Shown here in pieces: positions 10,814 to 19,776 of a stretch of DNA of 42,145 nt. The DNA comes from Pleomorphomonas sp. (GTDB lineage Bacteria > Pseudomonadota > Alphaproteobacteria > Rhizobiales > Pleomorphomonadaceae), in the NCBI GenBank assembly GCA_030603685.1, contig JAUVXG010000020.1, positions 1-42,145 of the forward strand, written 5' to 3'. The number at the start of each line of letters is the position of its first letter. Positions within the stretch are counted from its first letter, which is position 1. The position numbers and the translations under genes were made by a program. The notes beneath the pieces were generated by a model. The model did no database searches. It worked only from the letters and a program-made list of their open reading frames with translations, and was not told the DNA's origin.

Positions 10814-12508
10814 TCACGCCGTCCGTATCTCCTCGACAAAGCTGCAGACCTCCTCGCCGAGCTGGGCAGATTGCCGCTTCAGCTCCTCGGAAACCGTGAG
10901 CACGTGCCGCGCCGCCGTGTCGGTAAGCTGCGATGAAACGCCGACCTTCTCCATGATCGTCGTCACCTGCGAGGCGGCTTCGGCGGCGAGTTGGGTACTA
11001 CGGGCGATCTCGGCAGTGGCCGAACCCTGTTCCTCGACGGCGGACGCAATCGACTGGGACGACAACTCGATGGAGGCGAGCGTCTCGACGATGCCGGCCA
11101 TTGCCCGTTCCGCCGTATCGGTTGCCGCCTTGATCTCGCCGATCTTGCCGCCGATCTTCTCGGTCGCGCCGGTCGTCTGGTTGGCCAGTTCCTTGACTTC
11201 GGCCGCGACGATCGCAAAGCCCCGCCCGGCCTCTCCGGCCCTCGCCGCCTCGATGGCGGCGTTGAGCGCCAAGAGGTTGGTCTGCGAGGCGATGTCGCTG
11301 ATCATGCTGACCACCTCGCCGATCTCATGCACGGCCGTCGACAGCACCCTGACGCTGGAGGCGCTACCGCGCGCCTCTTCCGCCGCCCGGCTCGCCGTCA
11401 CCGACGAGCGCTCGACCAGGGACGCGATCTCCTGGATGGAAGCGGCCAGTTCCTCGGCGCTGGCGGCCACGGCATGCACGTTCTGCGAAGCGTGATCGGC
11501 GGACGACGAGCCCTCCTGTCCCTGCCGCGCCGTGTCGCCGGCCGTCTCCGTGAGGTTGTTGGCCGAATCCGCCAATGTCATCGACGAAGCACCGAAACCG
11601 GACACCATCTCCTGCGTCCGTTCGACGAAGCGCTCGGCAAGCCTTGCGCGCTCGGCAATGACCGCCTGGTGACGCGCATCGGTCTCCTTTTGGGCAGCGC
11701 GCTCGGCCACGCCGGCGGCCAGAGCCCGGCGCAGAGCCTCGAGACTCTCGGCAAGCGCGCCCACCTCGTCCTTGCGCCCATCGAGCGGGACGGAAACATC
11801 GTAGTTGCCCCCCTCGATTTCGGCCATCATCCCGAGTAGCCGGCGCAGCGGCTTCGATACCGTCCGGCTCATGAAGCCGATCCCGACAGCCATGACGATG
11901 ATGACCGCAAGAAGCGTTCCGCCGGCAGCAAATCCGATGGATATCCACGAGTAGGCGTTGTTGGCCTTTGACTCGGCCCGCACGTCCTTGAGCAAAAGAT
12001 CGTTGAAACGGACAGCCGTGGCTTGGGTCTTCTCGATGGCCGGCGTGCAAGACTTCAGCATGTCGTCGACCGCCGCGTCGATCTGCTTGCGATCGGACGA
12101 CATCAGCCTCTCCATGACACTGCCACAAGTGTCCAGGAAAACCTTGTCGAGGTTCGACCGGATGGCCTTCAGCTCCACTGCCTTGGCCGGCAGGGCCTTG
12201 GCAGCGGAGTCGATATACTTGTTGAAGTTGGAGCGGCTGGTTGTGCGCAACATCGCAGCTTGCTGGATCTGCTCCGGCGTCGATGCGGCCGCATTCTGAT
12301 ACATGGATGTTACGATGTCGGAGATCGCCCGATTGGCGCGACCGACGTAGTCGGCGGCTGCCACCGAGCCGTTGAGCAGGTCCGAATAGCGCTGGTCGAC
12401 CATCAGCATGTTGACCGACGAGTAACCGCTGCCGAGCAGCGCCATCACGCCCAGCATCCCGACCAGCAAGTTGGTCTTGAGCATTAGCGAGGCATTGACG
12501 ATTCTCAT
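10814..12508 (-). CDS. Methyl-accepting chemotaxis protein
   Basis: A 564-residue membrane chemoreceptor. TM1 is at about residues 10-34 and a periplasmic helical sensor of about 150 residues follows (about 35-185). TM2 is at about 186-212, HAMP at about 213-266, and the cytoplasmic signalling domain includes the conserved hairpin tip [20 protein letters not shown] and [19 protein letters not shown]. The start is ATG 12508, behind AAGGGGAAAG; the longer open frame upstream is unsupported. It lies downstream of the sugar ABC operon on the same strand, but a strong terminator separates them. Its ligand is unknown; sensing the same sugar alcohol, directly or through the binding protein, is plausible from location only. 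Confidence 0.92.
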   Translation of the reverse strand: MRIVNASLMLKTNLLVGMLGVMALLGSGYSSVNMLMVDQRYSDLLNGSVAAADYVGRANRAISDIVTSMYQNAAASTPEQIQQAAMLRTTSRSNFNKYIDSAAKALPAKAVELKAIRSNLDKVFLDTCGSVMERLMSSDRKQIDAAVDDMLKSCTPAIEKTQATAVRFNDLLLKDVRAESKANNAYSWISIGFAAGGTLLAVIIVMAVGIGFMSRTVSKPLRRLLGMMAEIEGGNYDVSVPLDGRKDEVGALAESLEALRRALAAGVAERAAQKETDARHQAVIAERARLAERFVERTQEMVSGFGASSMTLADSANNLTETAGDTARQGQEGSSSADHASQNVHAVAASAEELAASIQEIASLVERSSVTASRAAEEARGSASSVRVLSTAVHEIGEVVSMISDIASQTNLLALNAAIEAARAGEAGRGFAIVAAEVKELANQTTGATEKIGGKIGEIKAATDTAERAMAGIVETLASIELSSQSIASAVEEQGSATAEIARSTQLAAEAASQVTTIMEKVGVSSQLTDTAARHVLTVSEELKRQSAQLGEEVCSFVEEIRTA

Positions 12509-12834
12509 GACTTTCCCCTTCCAGAACCGGCTTTCGCTTCCCGAGATCGGCTCCGCCGCCGCCCGCTGTACGGAGCCGCGAGCCGTCGCCCCGCCCTCCT
12601 TCCACCAGAACCGGCCCCGACGACTTGGCTCTATCCCCTGATGGAACGCGGGAAGCGAAACCAGGCGGCATCGGACGTTCCATACCCTCTCGGGCAGAGC
12701 GCCTCTCAAACGTCACTTCATTTCCGATAATATTACCATGATTCTTGATATACTTCTAACGTCAATGCCACATATGCCTATTTCATATCGTCAAATCCCC
12801 CCGCGAAGCTCAGCACCGAGCCAAACGACAAAAA
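12509..12834. other. Upstream region of the chemoreceptor gene
   Basis: No gene seen. An AT-rich stretch around 12720-12790 contains TTGATATACTTCTAACG (from 12744), which resembles the TGATA-type repeats of the polyol promoters. This is the likely promoter zone of the chemoreceptor. Confidence 0.4.
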
Positions 12835-12860
12835 GCCCGCATCGCGCTGGCGATGCGGGC
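12835..12860 (-). terminator. Strong rho-independent terminator of the sugar ABC operon
   Basis: A perfect 11-bp stem (12835-12845 with 12850-12860, 4-nt loop), followed on the minus strand by TTTTTG. It lies 209 bp after the binding-protein stop. Confidence 0.85.
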
Positions 12861-13068
12861 AAAACCCTGCTTTCGGCCTGTTGCAAACCGCACACCTCGG
12901 CGGCGCGGCCGTTGCCGACTTGACTGCCTCCGACTTCACCGTCGTCCATTCGGGGGAGCAAATGCCAACGGGGCCGGATGGCCGGAAAGCGGGGCGTCTC
13001 GTCCTCGAAGCCCTCCGGTCAAGCGGCGATCTCTCGCCCGCACTCGACCGGAGAGCAGCGTTGCCGAG

Positions 13069-14016
13069 TTACTCGGACAGCACGAAGGGCGAGGTCATCT
13101 TGTCGACGTTGTCCTTGGTGATCAGGAAGCAGTCGTAGAGCTGCTTCTCGGTGTCGACGCCGGTCTTGCCGGTCTTGATGAAGTTGTCGGCCTGTTCGAC
13201 TGCCTTCTGGGAGAAGGTCGCCACCGGCTGAAGGACGGTGTACTGCAGCTCGCCCGCCTTGATGGCGGCAACCGCGTCGGGCGATCCATCGAAGCCACCC
13301 ACCTTCACCTGGTCGAGCTTGCCGGCTTCCTTGAGGGCAGCCACCGCGCCGAGCGCCATCTCGTCGTTGCCAGAGATCACGCCGATGATATCGGGATGTG
13401 CCTGCAGCAGCGACTGCATCTTCTTGTAGCCCTGGGCGCGGTCCCAGTTGGCCACTTCGCGGCCGACCTTGATGAGATCGGGATACTGGGTCAGCACGGT
13501 CTCGTAGCCGTTCGAGCGCGTGGCGGCGTTGTTGTCGGCCGGGTTGCCGAACAGTTCGACGTAGTTGCCCGACTCGCCGACCATCTGCACCCACTGCTGG
13601 GCCCCGACGGCCGCGCCCTGAGCGTTGTTGGAGACCAACTGCGCCTTGGCGAGACCTTCCTGGTTGATCTCGGCGTTCACCAGGAACACGGGAATGTTGG
13701 CGGCGACCGCCTTCTTGACGGCCCCCACCGAACCGTCGGCATTGGCCGGATCGAGGATGATGGCCACCGACTTGTTGGTGATCGCGGTATCGATCAGCGT
13801 GCTTTCGGTATTGGTGTCACCCTTGTGAGCGGCGACGTTGGCGGTGTAGCCGAGCTTCTCGGCCGTTGCCTTGGCAACCTCACCCTCGGTGAACCAATAA
13901 GGATTGGCGGGATCGGTCACGATGATGGAGATAAGGCCGTCGGCATAGGCGTAGCCGGTCATCATCGGAGTCACGGCAGCTGCGGCCAGGAGCACGCGGC
14001 GGAAGGCGTTAGGCAT
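13069..14016 (-). CDS. Sugar ABC transporter periplasmic substrate-binding protein
   Basis: A 315-residue binding protein of the ribose/galactose (RbsB, periplasmic-binding-protein type I) family. It has a signal peptide (MPNAFRRVLLAAAAVTPMMT then GYAYA-DG, cleavage near residue 25). The mature protein begins LISIIVTDPANPYWFTEGEV and has the family segments HKGDTNTESTLIDTAI, FLVNAEINQ and VISGNDEMALGAVAALKEAG. The start is ATG 14016, with GGGAGAGAAAC ahead. It is the last gene of the DUF2291-ATPase-permease-SBP operon. The substrate is probably a tetritol or related polyol because of the adjacent catabolic genes, but sequence alone does not fix it. Confidence 0.92.
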   Translation of the reverse strand: MPNAFRRVLLAAAAVTPMMTGYAYADGLISIIVTDPANPYWFTEGEVAKATAEKLGYTANVAAHKGDTNTESTLIDTAITNKSVAIILDPANADGSVGAVKKAVAANIPVFLVNAEINQEGLAKAQLVSNNAQGAAVGAQQWVQMVGESGNYVELFGNPADNNAATRSNGYETVLTQYPDLIKVGREVANWDRAQGYKKMQSLLQAHPDIIGVISGNDEMALGAVAALKEAGKLDQVKVGGFDGSPDAVAAIKAGELQYTVLQPVATFSQKAVEQADNFIKTGKTGVDTEKQLYDCFLITKDNVDKMTSPFVLSE

Positions 14017-14117
14017 GTTTCTCTCCCTAGGTTGTTTTTCGCGCCAGACAGGCGACGAAGCTTTCCGCCCAGGCATGTTCCTCCGGCCTGGAGCAGAGAC
14101 GAGCGGAGGGACGGCGG

Positions 14118-15158
14118 CTAGAAACGCTTGCCGCCGTACTGAAGGCTGTTGAGCAACACGGCGAGCACGATGACCGCGCCGGTAAAGACGGTCTGCCAGT
14201 AGGCGGAGACGCCGATGATCACCAAGCCGTCGGACAGGAAGCCAATGACGAAGGCGCCCAGCATGGTGCCCCGCACGTTGCCGCGCCCGCCATTAAGCGA
14301 CGCGCCACCGATCACCACCGCGGCGATGGCGATCATCTCGTAGGTGAAGCCGGCGGTCGGACCGGCCGACGTCAGTTGCGAGGACAGCACCAGCCCGGCG
14401 ACCGAGGCCAGCATTCCGGAGAGCGCGTAGACGCAGATATGTACGAAGGGGACCGGCACACCCGACAGCTCGGCGGCGCGCTGGTTGCCGCCGGTGGCGT
14501 AGATCCAGCGGCCAAAGGCGCTGCGGGCCAGGATGATGCCGAAGACGGCGGCCAGCAAGGCAAGGATGATGACGCTCACCGGGATGCCGAACAGGCGATT
14601 GAAGCCTAGCCAGTCGAAACCGGTATTGCCGTAGGTCTCGTTGCCACCGAGGTTGTTGTAGGTGAGACCGTTGGTAATCAGCAGCGCAATGCCACGAGCG
14701 ACGTAGAGGATACCCAGCGTGGCGACGAAGGACGGAACGCGCAGGTAGGCCACGAGGACACCGGTGATCGAACCAAGGAAGGCGCCGAAGGCCAACGTCA
14801 TCACCGTCACCGCCCATACCGGCGGATAAAGGATGACGCCAAAAGCGTTGATGGTGATGCCCTGCATCAGGAAGCCGGCGATGATGCCGGCAAGACCGAG
14901 CACCGAACCGACCGACAGGTCGATGCCGCCGGTCAGGATGACCAGAAGCATGCCGATCGCCAGAATGCCATAGATCGCAACATGCGACGACATGATCAGG
15001 AGATTGCTGACGGTCAGGTAGTTTGGCGACATCAGCGAGAAGAATACGATGATGACCAGAAGTGCGCCAAAAGCACGCCCTTCGATGAGAAGTCCGGCAA
15101 TGTTGATCTTCGGTTTGGTTGCGGTCGGGTTCATTTTTGAAACATCTGTGCTAGACAT
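14118..15158 (-). CDS. Sugar ABC transporter permease (RbsC type)
   Basis: A 346-residue inner-membrane permease of the ribose/xylose BPD_transp_2 family. Many hydrophobic segments are visible (for example GALLVIIVFFSLM, IYGILAIGMLLVILTGGIDL, VSVIILALLAAVFGIILA), with the family signature GGIDLSVGSVLGLAG and the conserved GGASLNGGRGNVRGTMLGA loop that contacts the ATPase. I chose ATG 15158, which has AGGA about 8 bases before it; a GTG at 15176 in frame is possible. A 127-bp spacer with two hairpins separates it from the ATPase gene, and the binding-protein gene follows after about 100 bp. Confidence 0.92.
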   Translation of the reverse strand: MSSTDVSKMNPTATKPKINIAGLLIEGRAFGALLVIIVFFSLMSPNYLTVSNLLIMSSHVAIYGILAIGMLLVILTGGIDLSVGSVLGLAGIIAGFLMQGITINAFGVILYPPVWAVTVMTLAFGAFLGSITGVLVAYLRVPSFVATLGILYVARGIALLITNGLTYNNLGGNETYGNTGFDWLGFNRLFGIPVSVIILALLAAVFGIILARSAFGRWIYATGGNQRAAELSGVPVPFVHICVYALSGMLASVAGLVLSSQLTSAGPTAGFTYEMIAIAAVVIGGASLNGGRGNVRGTMLGAFVIGFLSDGLVIIGVSAYWQTVFTGAVIVLAVLLNSLQYGGKRF

Positions 15159-15188
15159 CGACGTTGTCCTGCTCACTGGACTTTTAGA

Positions 15189-15285
15189 GCGCTATTCGAT
15201 CTGATTGATTCAGATCAGCGCCCTAGGCCTTTGTTTGTGAAGCATCATCTTTTCGATCCTCGCTTCACTCCGGTCGGATGATGCT
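15189..15285 (-). promoter_or_regulatory. Two stem-loops between ABC ATPase and permease genes
   Basis: One perfect repeat pairs 15198-15204 with 15210-15216 (7 bp, 5-nt loop). A second pairs AGCATCATC (15241-15249) with GATGATGCT (15277-15285), abutting the ATPase stop. They may act as RNA processing or stability elements that set subunit ratios, or as an attenuator. Confidence 0.5.
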
Positions 15286-16830
15286 CTAGTGGACAACGGC
15301 TTCACCCGAAGCCGCCATAATTCGTGCCTTGGTCACATCTGAGCCGAACTCGGCAGAGATCTTTCCCTTGTGCATGACGATGATGCGATGAGCGACGCTC
15401 AGGCACTCGCCGACTTCAGAGGTCGTGTAGAGAACGGCCAAGCCCTCGCGGGCGCCCTCGGCGAGCAGACGGAAGACCTCCGCCTTGGCGCCGATATCGA
15501 TGCCTCGGCTCGGCTCGTCGAGAAGGATCGCCTTGGGATTGGTCGACCACATCTTGCCGATGACGACCTTCTGCTGGTTGCCGCCGGACAGCGAGCCGAT
15601 CAGATGATCGGGCGAGCCCGCCTTGACGGTAGTCCGTCGGATGGCGTTATCGATATGCTCGCGCTCAAGCCGCTTGGAGGTGAACAGGCCACGGACAAGG
15701 CGAAGCAGGCTCGCCAGCGACAGGTTCTGACCGATGGTCATGGTTTGCACCAAGCCATCTCGCTGTCTGTCTTCCGGAACCAGCACCAGCCCCTCGGCGA
15801 TCCGTTCGGCAATACTGGCGCGCGTAATGTCGCGACCGTTGAGATGCACCTGTCCGTGACGGGCGACGAGTCGGCCGGCCAGACATTCCAGAAGTTCGGT
15901 ACGCCCGGCCCCCATCAGGCCGTAGATACAGACGATCTCCCCGGCACGAACGTCGAGCGACAGCTCATCGACCAGCTTCTGGTTCCCGGTGCCATCGACC
16001 ACGGTGACCTCACCCACCTTGAGCACGATGTCACCGAACTCGTATCCGGTGGGCGGCGTCCCGAGATTGAAGTGTTCGCCGACCATGTGGCGGACGATCC
16101 ACTCGAGATCGATGTCGCCGCGTGGAGCGTACGCCGTCATGTTGCCATCCCGGAGGACGACGGCGTGATCGGTGATCTGCAGTGCTTCCTCGAGATGATG
16201 GGAAATGTAGACGATCGACACGCCCCGGCTCTTCAGGTCGCGGATCACCTTGAACAGCACCTCGACCTCTGAGGCCGAGAGCGCCGACGTCGGCTCGTCC
16301 ATGATGAGGATCCGACTGTTGACCGACAGGGCGCGGGCGATCTCGACGATCTGCTGCTGACCAAGGCGCAAGTCCTCCACCTTGGTCTTCGGGTCGATGT
16401 TTTCCTCGAGTTCGGCGAGCAACAGGCGGCACTGCCTTTCTTCCTCGGCGAAGTCGACGCCTTTCATGGTCCGGATCTCCCGACCCATGAAGATGTTGTC
16501 GCGCACCGTCATGTTCGGCGCGAGGCTGAGTTCCTGATGAATGATGGAAATGCCGTGGTTGCGCGCGTCGGTCGACGAGTCGAACTCGATCGGTTCGCCA
16601 TCGAGGATGATCGTGCCGGATGTCGGCTTGTAGACGCCGGACAGGATCTTCATCAGCGTGGATTTGCCGGCGCCGTTCTCTCCGAACAGCGCGGTCACCT
16701 GGCCGCGGCGGACGTCGAAATTCACCCCCTTGAGGGCCTGAATGCTGCCGAATGTCTTGGCGACATTCCGCGCGCTCAGCACGATTTCCGACGTTTCCGG
16801 CTCCGAGACGGGGAGGATGGACGTGTCCAC
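15286..16830 (-). CDS. Sugar ABC transporter ATP-binding protein (RbsA/MglA type)
   Basis: A 514-residue ATPase with two nucleotide-binding domains in tandem, as usual for ribose/galactose-type importers. First domain: Walker A GENGAGKST, LGQQQ signature region, Walker B ILIMDEPTSAL, switch His in YISHH. Second domain: the usual degenerate P-loop GLMGAGRTEL, signature LSGGNQQK, Walker B AILLDEPSRGIDIGA. The start is GTG 16830 with GGAGG 9 bases upstream. The DUF2291 gene ends one base before this start, so the two are translationally coupled. It energises import through the permease at 14118-15158. Confidence 0.93.
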   Translation of the reverse strand: MDTSILPVSEPETSEIVLSARNVAKTFGSIQALKGVNFDVRRGQVTALFGENGAGKSTLMKILSGVYKPTSGTIILDGEPIEFDSSTDARNHGISIIHQELSLAPNMTVRDNIFMGREIRTMKGVDFAEEERQCRLLLAELEENIDPKTKVEDLRLGQQQIVEIARALSVNSRILIMDEPTSALSASEVEVLFKVIRDLKSRGVSIVYISHHLEEALQITDHAVVLRDGNMTAYAPRGDIDLEWIVRHMVGEHFNLGTPPTGYEFGDIVLKVGEVTVVDGTGNQKLVDELSLDVRAGEIVCIYGLMGAGRTELLECLAGRLVARHGQVHLNGRDITRASIAERIAEGLVLVPEDRQRDGLVQTMTIGQNLSLASLLRLVRGLFTSKRLEREHIDNAIRRTTVKAGSPDHLIGSLSGGNQQKVVIGKMWSTNPKAILLDEPSRGIDIGAKAEVFRLLAEGAREGLAVLYTTSEVGECLSVAHRIIVMHKGKISAEFGSDVTKARIMAASGEAVVH

Positions 16831-16831
16831 T

Positions 16832-17509
16832 TCACTGGACCTCCAGGCGAACCGGCGTCACCAGCCAGCTTTTCGGATTGATCAGCCGGAAGGCTCCGAC
16901 CACGGAGACCGTCTTGCCGGCCAGGGCGCCGGTGTCGACGGCCGCAAGAACCGTCTTCTTCATCTCGTTGTTCAGCGCCGAACCGGCGTTCTGATACTCG
17001 ATCTGATTGGTAAACTGACCGAAGGAAATGGTGCCGGTGGCGTCCCGCAACTCGGTACCGTTGATGGCCGGCCCGGTCTGGATACGGACTTTCACATCCG
17101 GTAGATCGGTGACCTTGACCTCGCAGAGCCCCGAAGCCAGCCGTTCGCCTGCGACGCCGACGAACTTCACGGAGAAGACCGGTCCGGAACCACCGGCGAC
17201 GCCATACTTGGAGAGGGCCTCGTCCTTGTTGGCGAGGATGGCCTGCTGCAAGGTGGTCGCCTCGACGGCTCGGGTTTCGATCGCTGCCTTGATCTCGGGA
17301 AACGTCTTGGCACCGTAGGCGGCAGCCGAGAACGCAGCCTGTCGCAGATCGTCGGTCGAGCCGATCCGAACCACTTTGGTATCGAGCGCTATCGCCAGAA
17401 CGACAACCAGCACGCCACCCAGCAATGCAAGACGCCGCTTCCGTCGCCCGGACGACGTGGGCCTCTCCGTCCTCGTCTCAACGATTGCCGCATTCGCCTT
17501 GTTGATCAT
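16832..17509 (-). CDS. DUF2291 family membrane-anchored periplasmic protein
   Basis: A 225-residue protein. A basic N-terminus (RRKRRLALL) precedes one transmembrane segment or uncleaved signal (LLGGVLVVVLAIALDTKVVR, about residues 30-48), and the rest is periplasmic. Features typical of DUF2291 include the LDTKVV start of the exported part and NGTELRDATGTISFGQFTNQ. The family is often encoded with ribose-type ABC importers, and its biochemical role is unknown. It is the first gene of the transporter operon. I chose ATG 17509 (MINKANAAIVET); the RBS is weak, so the start is uncertain. Confidence 0.82.
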   Translation of the reverse strand: MINKANAAIVETRTERPTSSGRRKRRLALLGGVLVVVLAIALDTKVVRIGSTDDLRQAAFSAAAYGAKTFPEIKAAIETRAVEATTLQQAILANKDEALSKYGVAGGSGPVFSVKFVGVAGERLASGLCEVKVTDLPDVKVRIQTGPAINGTELRDATGTISFGQFTNQIEYQNAGSALNNEMKKTVLAAVDTGALAGKTVSVVGAFRLINPKSWLVTPVRLEVQ

Positions 17510-18111
17510 CGCTTGGGAACCCCGACCATTGACGACCACACTGAGGCTGGTTGGGCACGGCACACCTGTTGTCGGCATGTCGCCGACAGCCGAGACACGA
17601 TTGCCCGGCCACGATGCCCACCGAGCATCGAAAGTGATGTGTCCGTGTATCCTCCCAGTCGACGCGCCTCGGGCTTCTCCTCACCCACCGAGCGTGTGAT
17701 CTGTTGTTATTTTGATCAAACCATACGGCAACCGTAACACCGATGTCAATGACTTGTGTTTTTTTTATACCACAAACATGTTCTTTTATCTCGTCCAGAG
17801 GCCGGAAAACCAAACCGGGTCGGCCGGACACCCCACCCACCCTGAATCCGCCTCGGAAATTTTCACAATATTAAACAAATAGTTGACTAACCTGTGGCTG
17901 CCTCGTCTCCCTCCCGAGGGCGGAGAATATGCCTGTCCGAGACGACACATCACCAAACGTAACACCGCAACTCTCCCGATCGGAGGTGTCGACCGCACCT
18001 CCGGAAGGGAACTGCATCCCAGCGAGGCGCATCTTTCCGAGTCTGACGCATCGAGCGGAGGGAAAGGGAGGCTCCCAAGGCGACCATGGCCTCGAAGCGA
18101 GTTCGCGTAAG
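17510..18111. other. Promoter region of the ABC operon plus degraded sequence
   Basis: 17510-17780 is the leader and promoter of the transporter operon (described separately). 17780-18111 holds no intact gene; it lies downstream of the broken permease gene and seems to be decayed sequence. Confidence 0.5.
17675..17775 (-). promoter_or_regulatory. Promoter/leader block of the intact ABC operon (paralogous to 19454-19552)
   Basis: Three sub-elements occur in the same order and nearly the same spacing as at 19454-19552: TTCTCCTCACC (17675-17685; GGTGAGGAGAA on the minus strand), TGTTATTTT (from 17705), and a 22-bp AT-rich block (17754-17775) matching its partner at 18 of 22 positions. The 22-bp block reads as an extended -10, TGGTATAAA, on the minus strand and is flanked by TTGTG and CACAA. 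An alternative promoter is TTGACA (17749-17744) with TATGGT (17725-17720), spacing 18. The leader to 17509 would be about 240 nt. Confidence 0.6.
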
Positions 18112-18424
18112 AATCCACCAGCCAATCCGAAGACCACCGCCAGGATGACTACAGGCGCCGGAATGCCAAGCACATAGCCGCGGTCCCGATCCAGCGGAAC
18201 TCGGGCGTCAGCGCCGGAACGGGGCGACCGCCGCCGAAGATCAGCGTCAGGCCACGCGCCGCCGACAACATGCCGAGCGTCGTGACGAAGGCGGGGACGG
18301 AGAAAATAGGATACGATGAGGCCCGACAGGGCTCCGCAGGCAATGCTCACCACGACGCCCACCGCGAGCGGAATGGACACGGGATACGGTGCGCCGTAGA
18401 TGGCGGGGTCGACGAGGTCGTCGC
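18112..18424 (-). pseudogene. Broken sugar ABC permease fragment
   Basis: Permease-like peptides are found in different frames, in the correct order on the minus strand: DPAIYGAPYPVSIPLAVG and CGALSGLIVSYF in one frame, then VPAFVTTLGMLSAARGLTLI with FGGGRPVPALTPEFRWIG in a second, then GIPAPVVILAVVFGLAGGFL back in the first. At least two frameshifts are needed. The N-terminal part is missing, apparently lost in the deletion that joins it to the upstream ATPase remnant, and the C-terminal half is also gone. The family is RbsC-like, as for the intact permease at 14118. Confidence 0.8.
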
Positions 18425-19249
18425 AAAACTGGCGCTGACGGCATCGAAAGCGTCCGGTCGACAAAGACCGTCGACCTCTATGCCGACCACGTCGGTTGGC
18501 TGGTTGGTCTTGACATACTCGTCCGACAGCTCTCGGCCGACGATCATGCGGATCAGGTCCTGGCGATTGACCTCGGCAAGCGAACCGCTGCCGACGTAGG
18601 CGTCGTCGCGAAAGGCCGTGTAGGTGTCGGCAATCTCGAAAATCTTCGACAGACGATGCGAAACGTAAACGACACCCCGACCGAGCGCCTGCAACCGGCG
18701 AATTGCGGAAAACAGACGTGGGACCTCTCGCTCACCAATGACCGAGGTGGGCTCGTCCAAGAAGATCACTTCGGCATCATGGCTGAGCGCCTTGGCGATC
18801 TCGACCAGTTGCATCTCGGCGACCGTCGGCTCGTTCATTCGCTGCGTGGGACGGATGTTGAATTCGAGCTCGTCCAAAAGAGCCTTCGCCGCGCGGTTCA
18901 TCGACGCAAAATCGACACCTCCGAACCGCCGCGACGGTTCGCCCCAGATAGATGTTCTCAACCACGGTCATGTGAGGAATGGGGCTGAGTTCCTGCTCGA
19001 CGATCGCTATTTCAGCGGCCAGTGCCTCGGCAGGACTGGCGTAGTCGACTTCCGCGCCCCTGCGCCGGATGATGCCGCCGTCACGCTTGTAGAGCCCGTC
19101 AGGAACTTGGGAAAGGTCGACTTGCCGGCGCCGTTGCCGCCGCAAGGGGCATGAACCGACCCGGCACGCAGCAGGAGCCGACCATCAGACAAAGCGGCAA
19201 CCCCGCCGAAGGACTTCTTCAGTCCGTCGACCTCAAGAAGAGTATCCAC
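18425..19249 (-). pseudogene. Broken sugar ABC ATPase fragment
   Basis: Starts with a well-placed GTG at 19249 behind GGAGGAAG and reads [20 protein letters not shown] with Walker [10 protein letters not shown]. Near 19100 the frame shifts (LTG continues as [20 protein letters not shown] in the next frame, then EQELSPIPHMTVVENIYLGR). Near 18945 it shifts again to FGGVDFASMNRAAKALLDEL, EMQLVEIAKAL, Walker B VIFLDEPTS and VVYVSHRLSKIFEIADT. Homology stops near 18425, at the end of the first nucleotide-binding domain. The second domain is deleted and the sequence runs straight into permease remnants. The promoter block upstream is still recognisable. Confidence 0.88.
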
Positions 19250-19776
19250 GTGTCTTCCTCCCGACCGCCTCCACTCTTTCCAGCGGAGTATTTCCGACAC
19301 CTTGGCTCGTTCGGCGCAAAGACGGATCGTTTGTCGAAAGTATCATTCCGAGAACATGCCTCGTCCGGAGAGACAAAGCCCACCGGCCGCAATCGCGCCA
19401 GTGGCGCTGCACACGTCCTTTCGACAGTTTCCTCGCGGTCCACGTACCCGGCTTTCTCCTCACCACCGGGCATGTGGCTTCTTGTTATTTTCTTCGACTG
19501 CTAGGGAAGATGCAACAATAAAGTCATTAAATGTGTTTCGATTATACCACAACAATATGAGCTTGTCGCGCAGCAACTGGAGAGATACGCCGGCAAGCGC
19601 GTCCGAGCCGCGAGGAATGCTCCCTCCCGGGCGATCATGCTATGCGGAGAGGCATAACCAGCCTTCGTTCAGCGCTCCAGCGAACAGCCGCCCCAAGCCA
19701 CACGCAACAGCGCGCGGGACGCACCCTGGCCGTTCCCGCGCGATCCCGAGCTACGTCGGGTGTTTTCTCGGCCTGA
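19250..19776. other. Intergenic region with the second copy of the ABC promoter block
   Basis: Contains the block 19454-19552. The remainder (19553-19776, between this block and the transaldolase stop) shows no gene that I can support. Confidence 0.5.
19454..19552 (-). promoter_or_regulatory. Promoter/leader block of the broken ABC operon
   Basis: TTCTCCTCACC at 19454-19464, TGTTATTTT from 19483, and the 22-bp block at 19531-19552, which on the minus strand contains TGGTATAAT, a consensus extended -10. Order and spacing match 17675-17775 to within one base per interval, so the two promoters are paralogous. Confidence 0.62.

Noticed and set aside
14118..17509. Hydrogenase-like or phage-like mobile origin for the sugar region
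   Set aside because: No transposase, integrase, tRNA or flanking direct repeats were seen, so no mobile-element boundaries can be supported.
18425..19249. Frameshifts in the second ABC ATPase as a programmed recoding event
   Set aside because: Several shifts in different directions plus loss of the second domain and fusion into a permease fragment indicate decay, not recoding.
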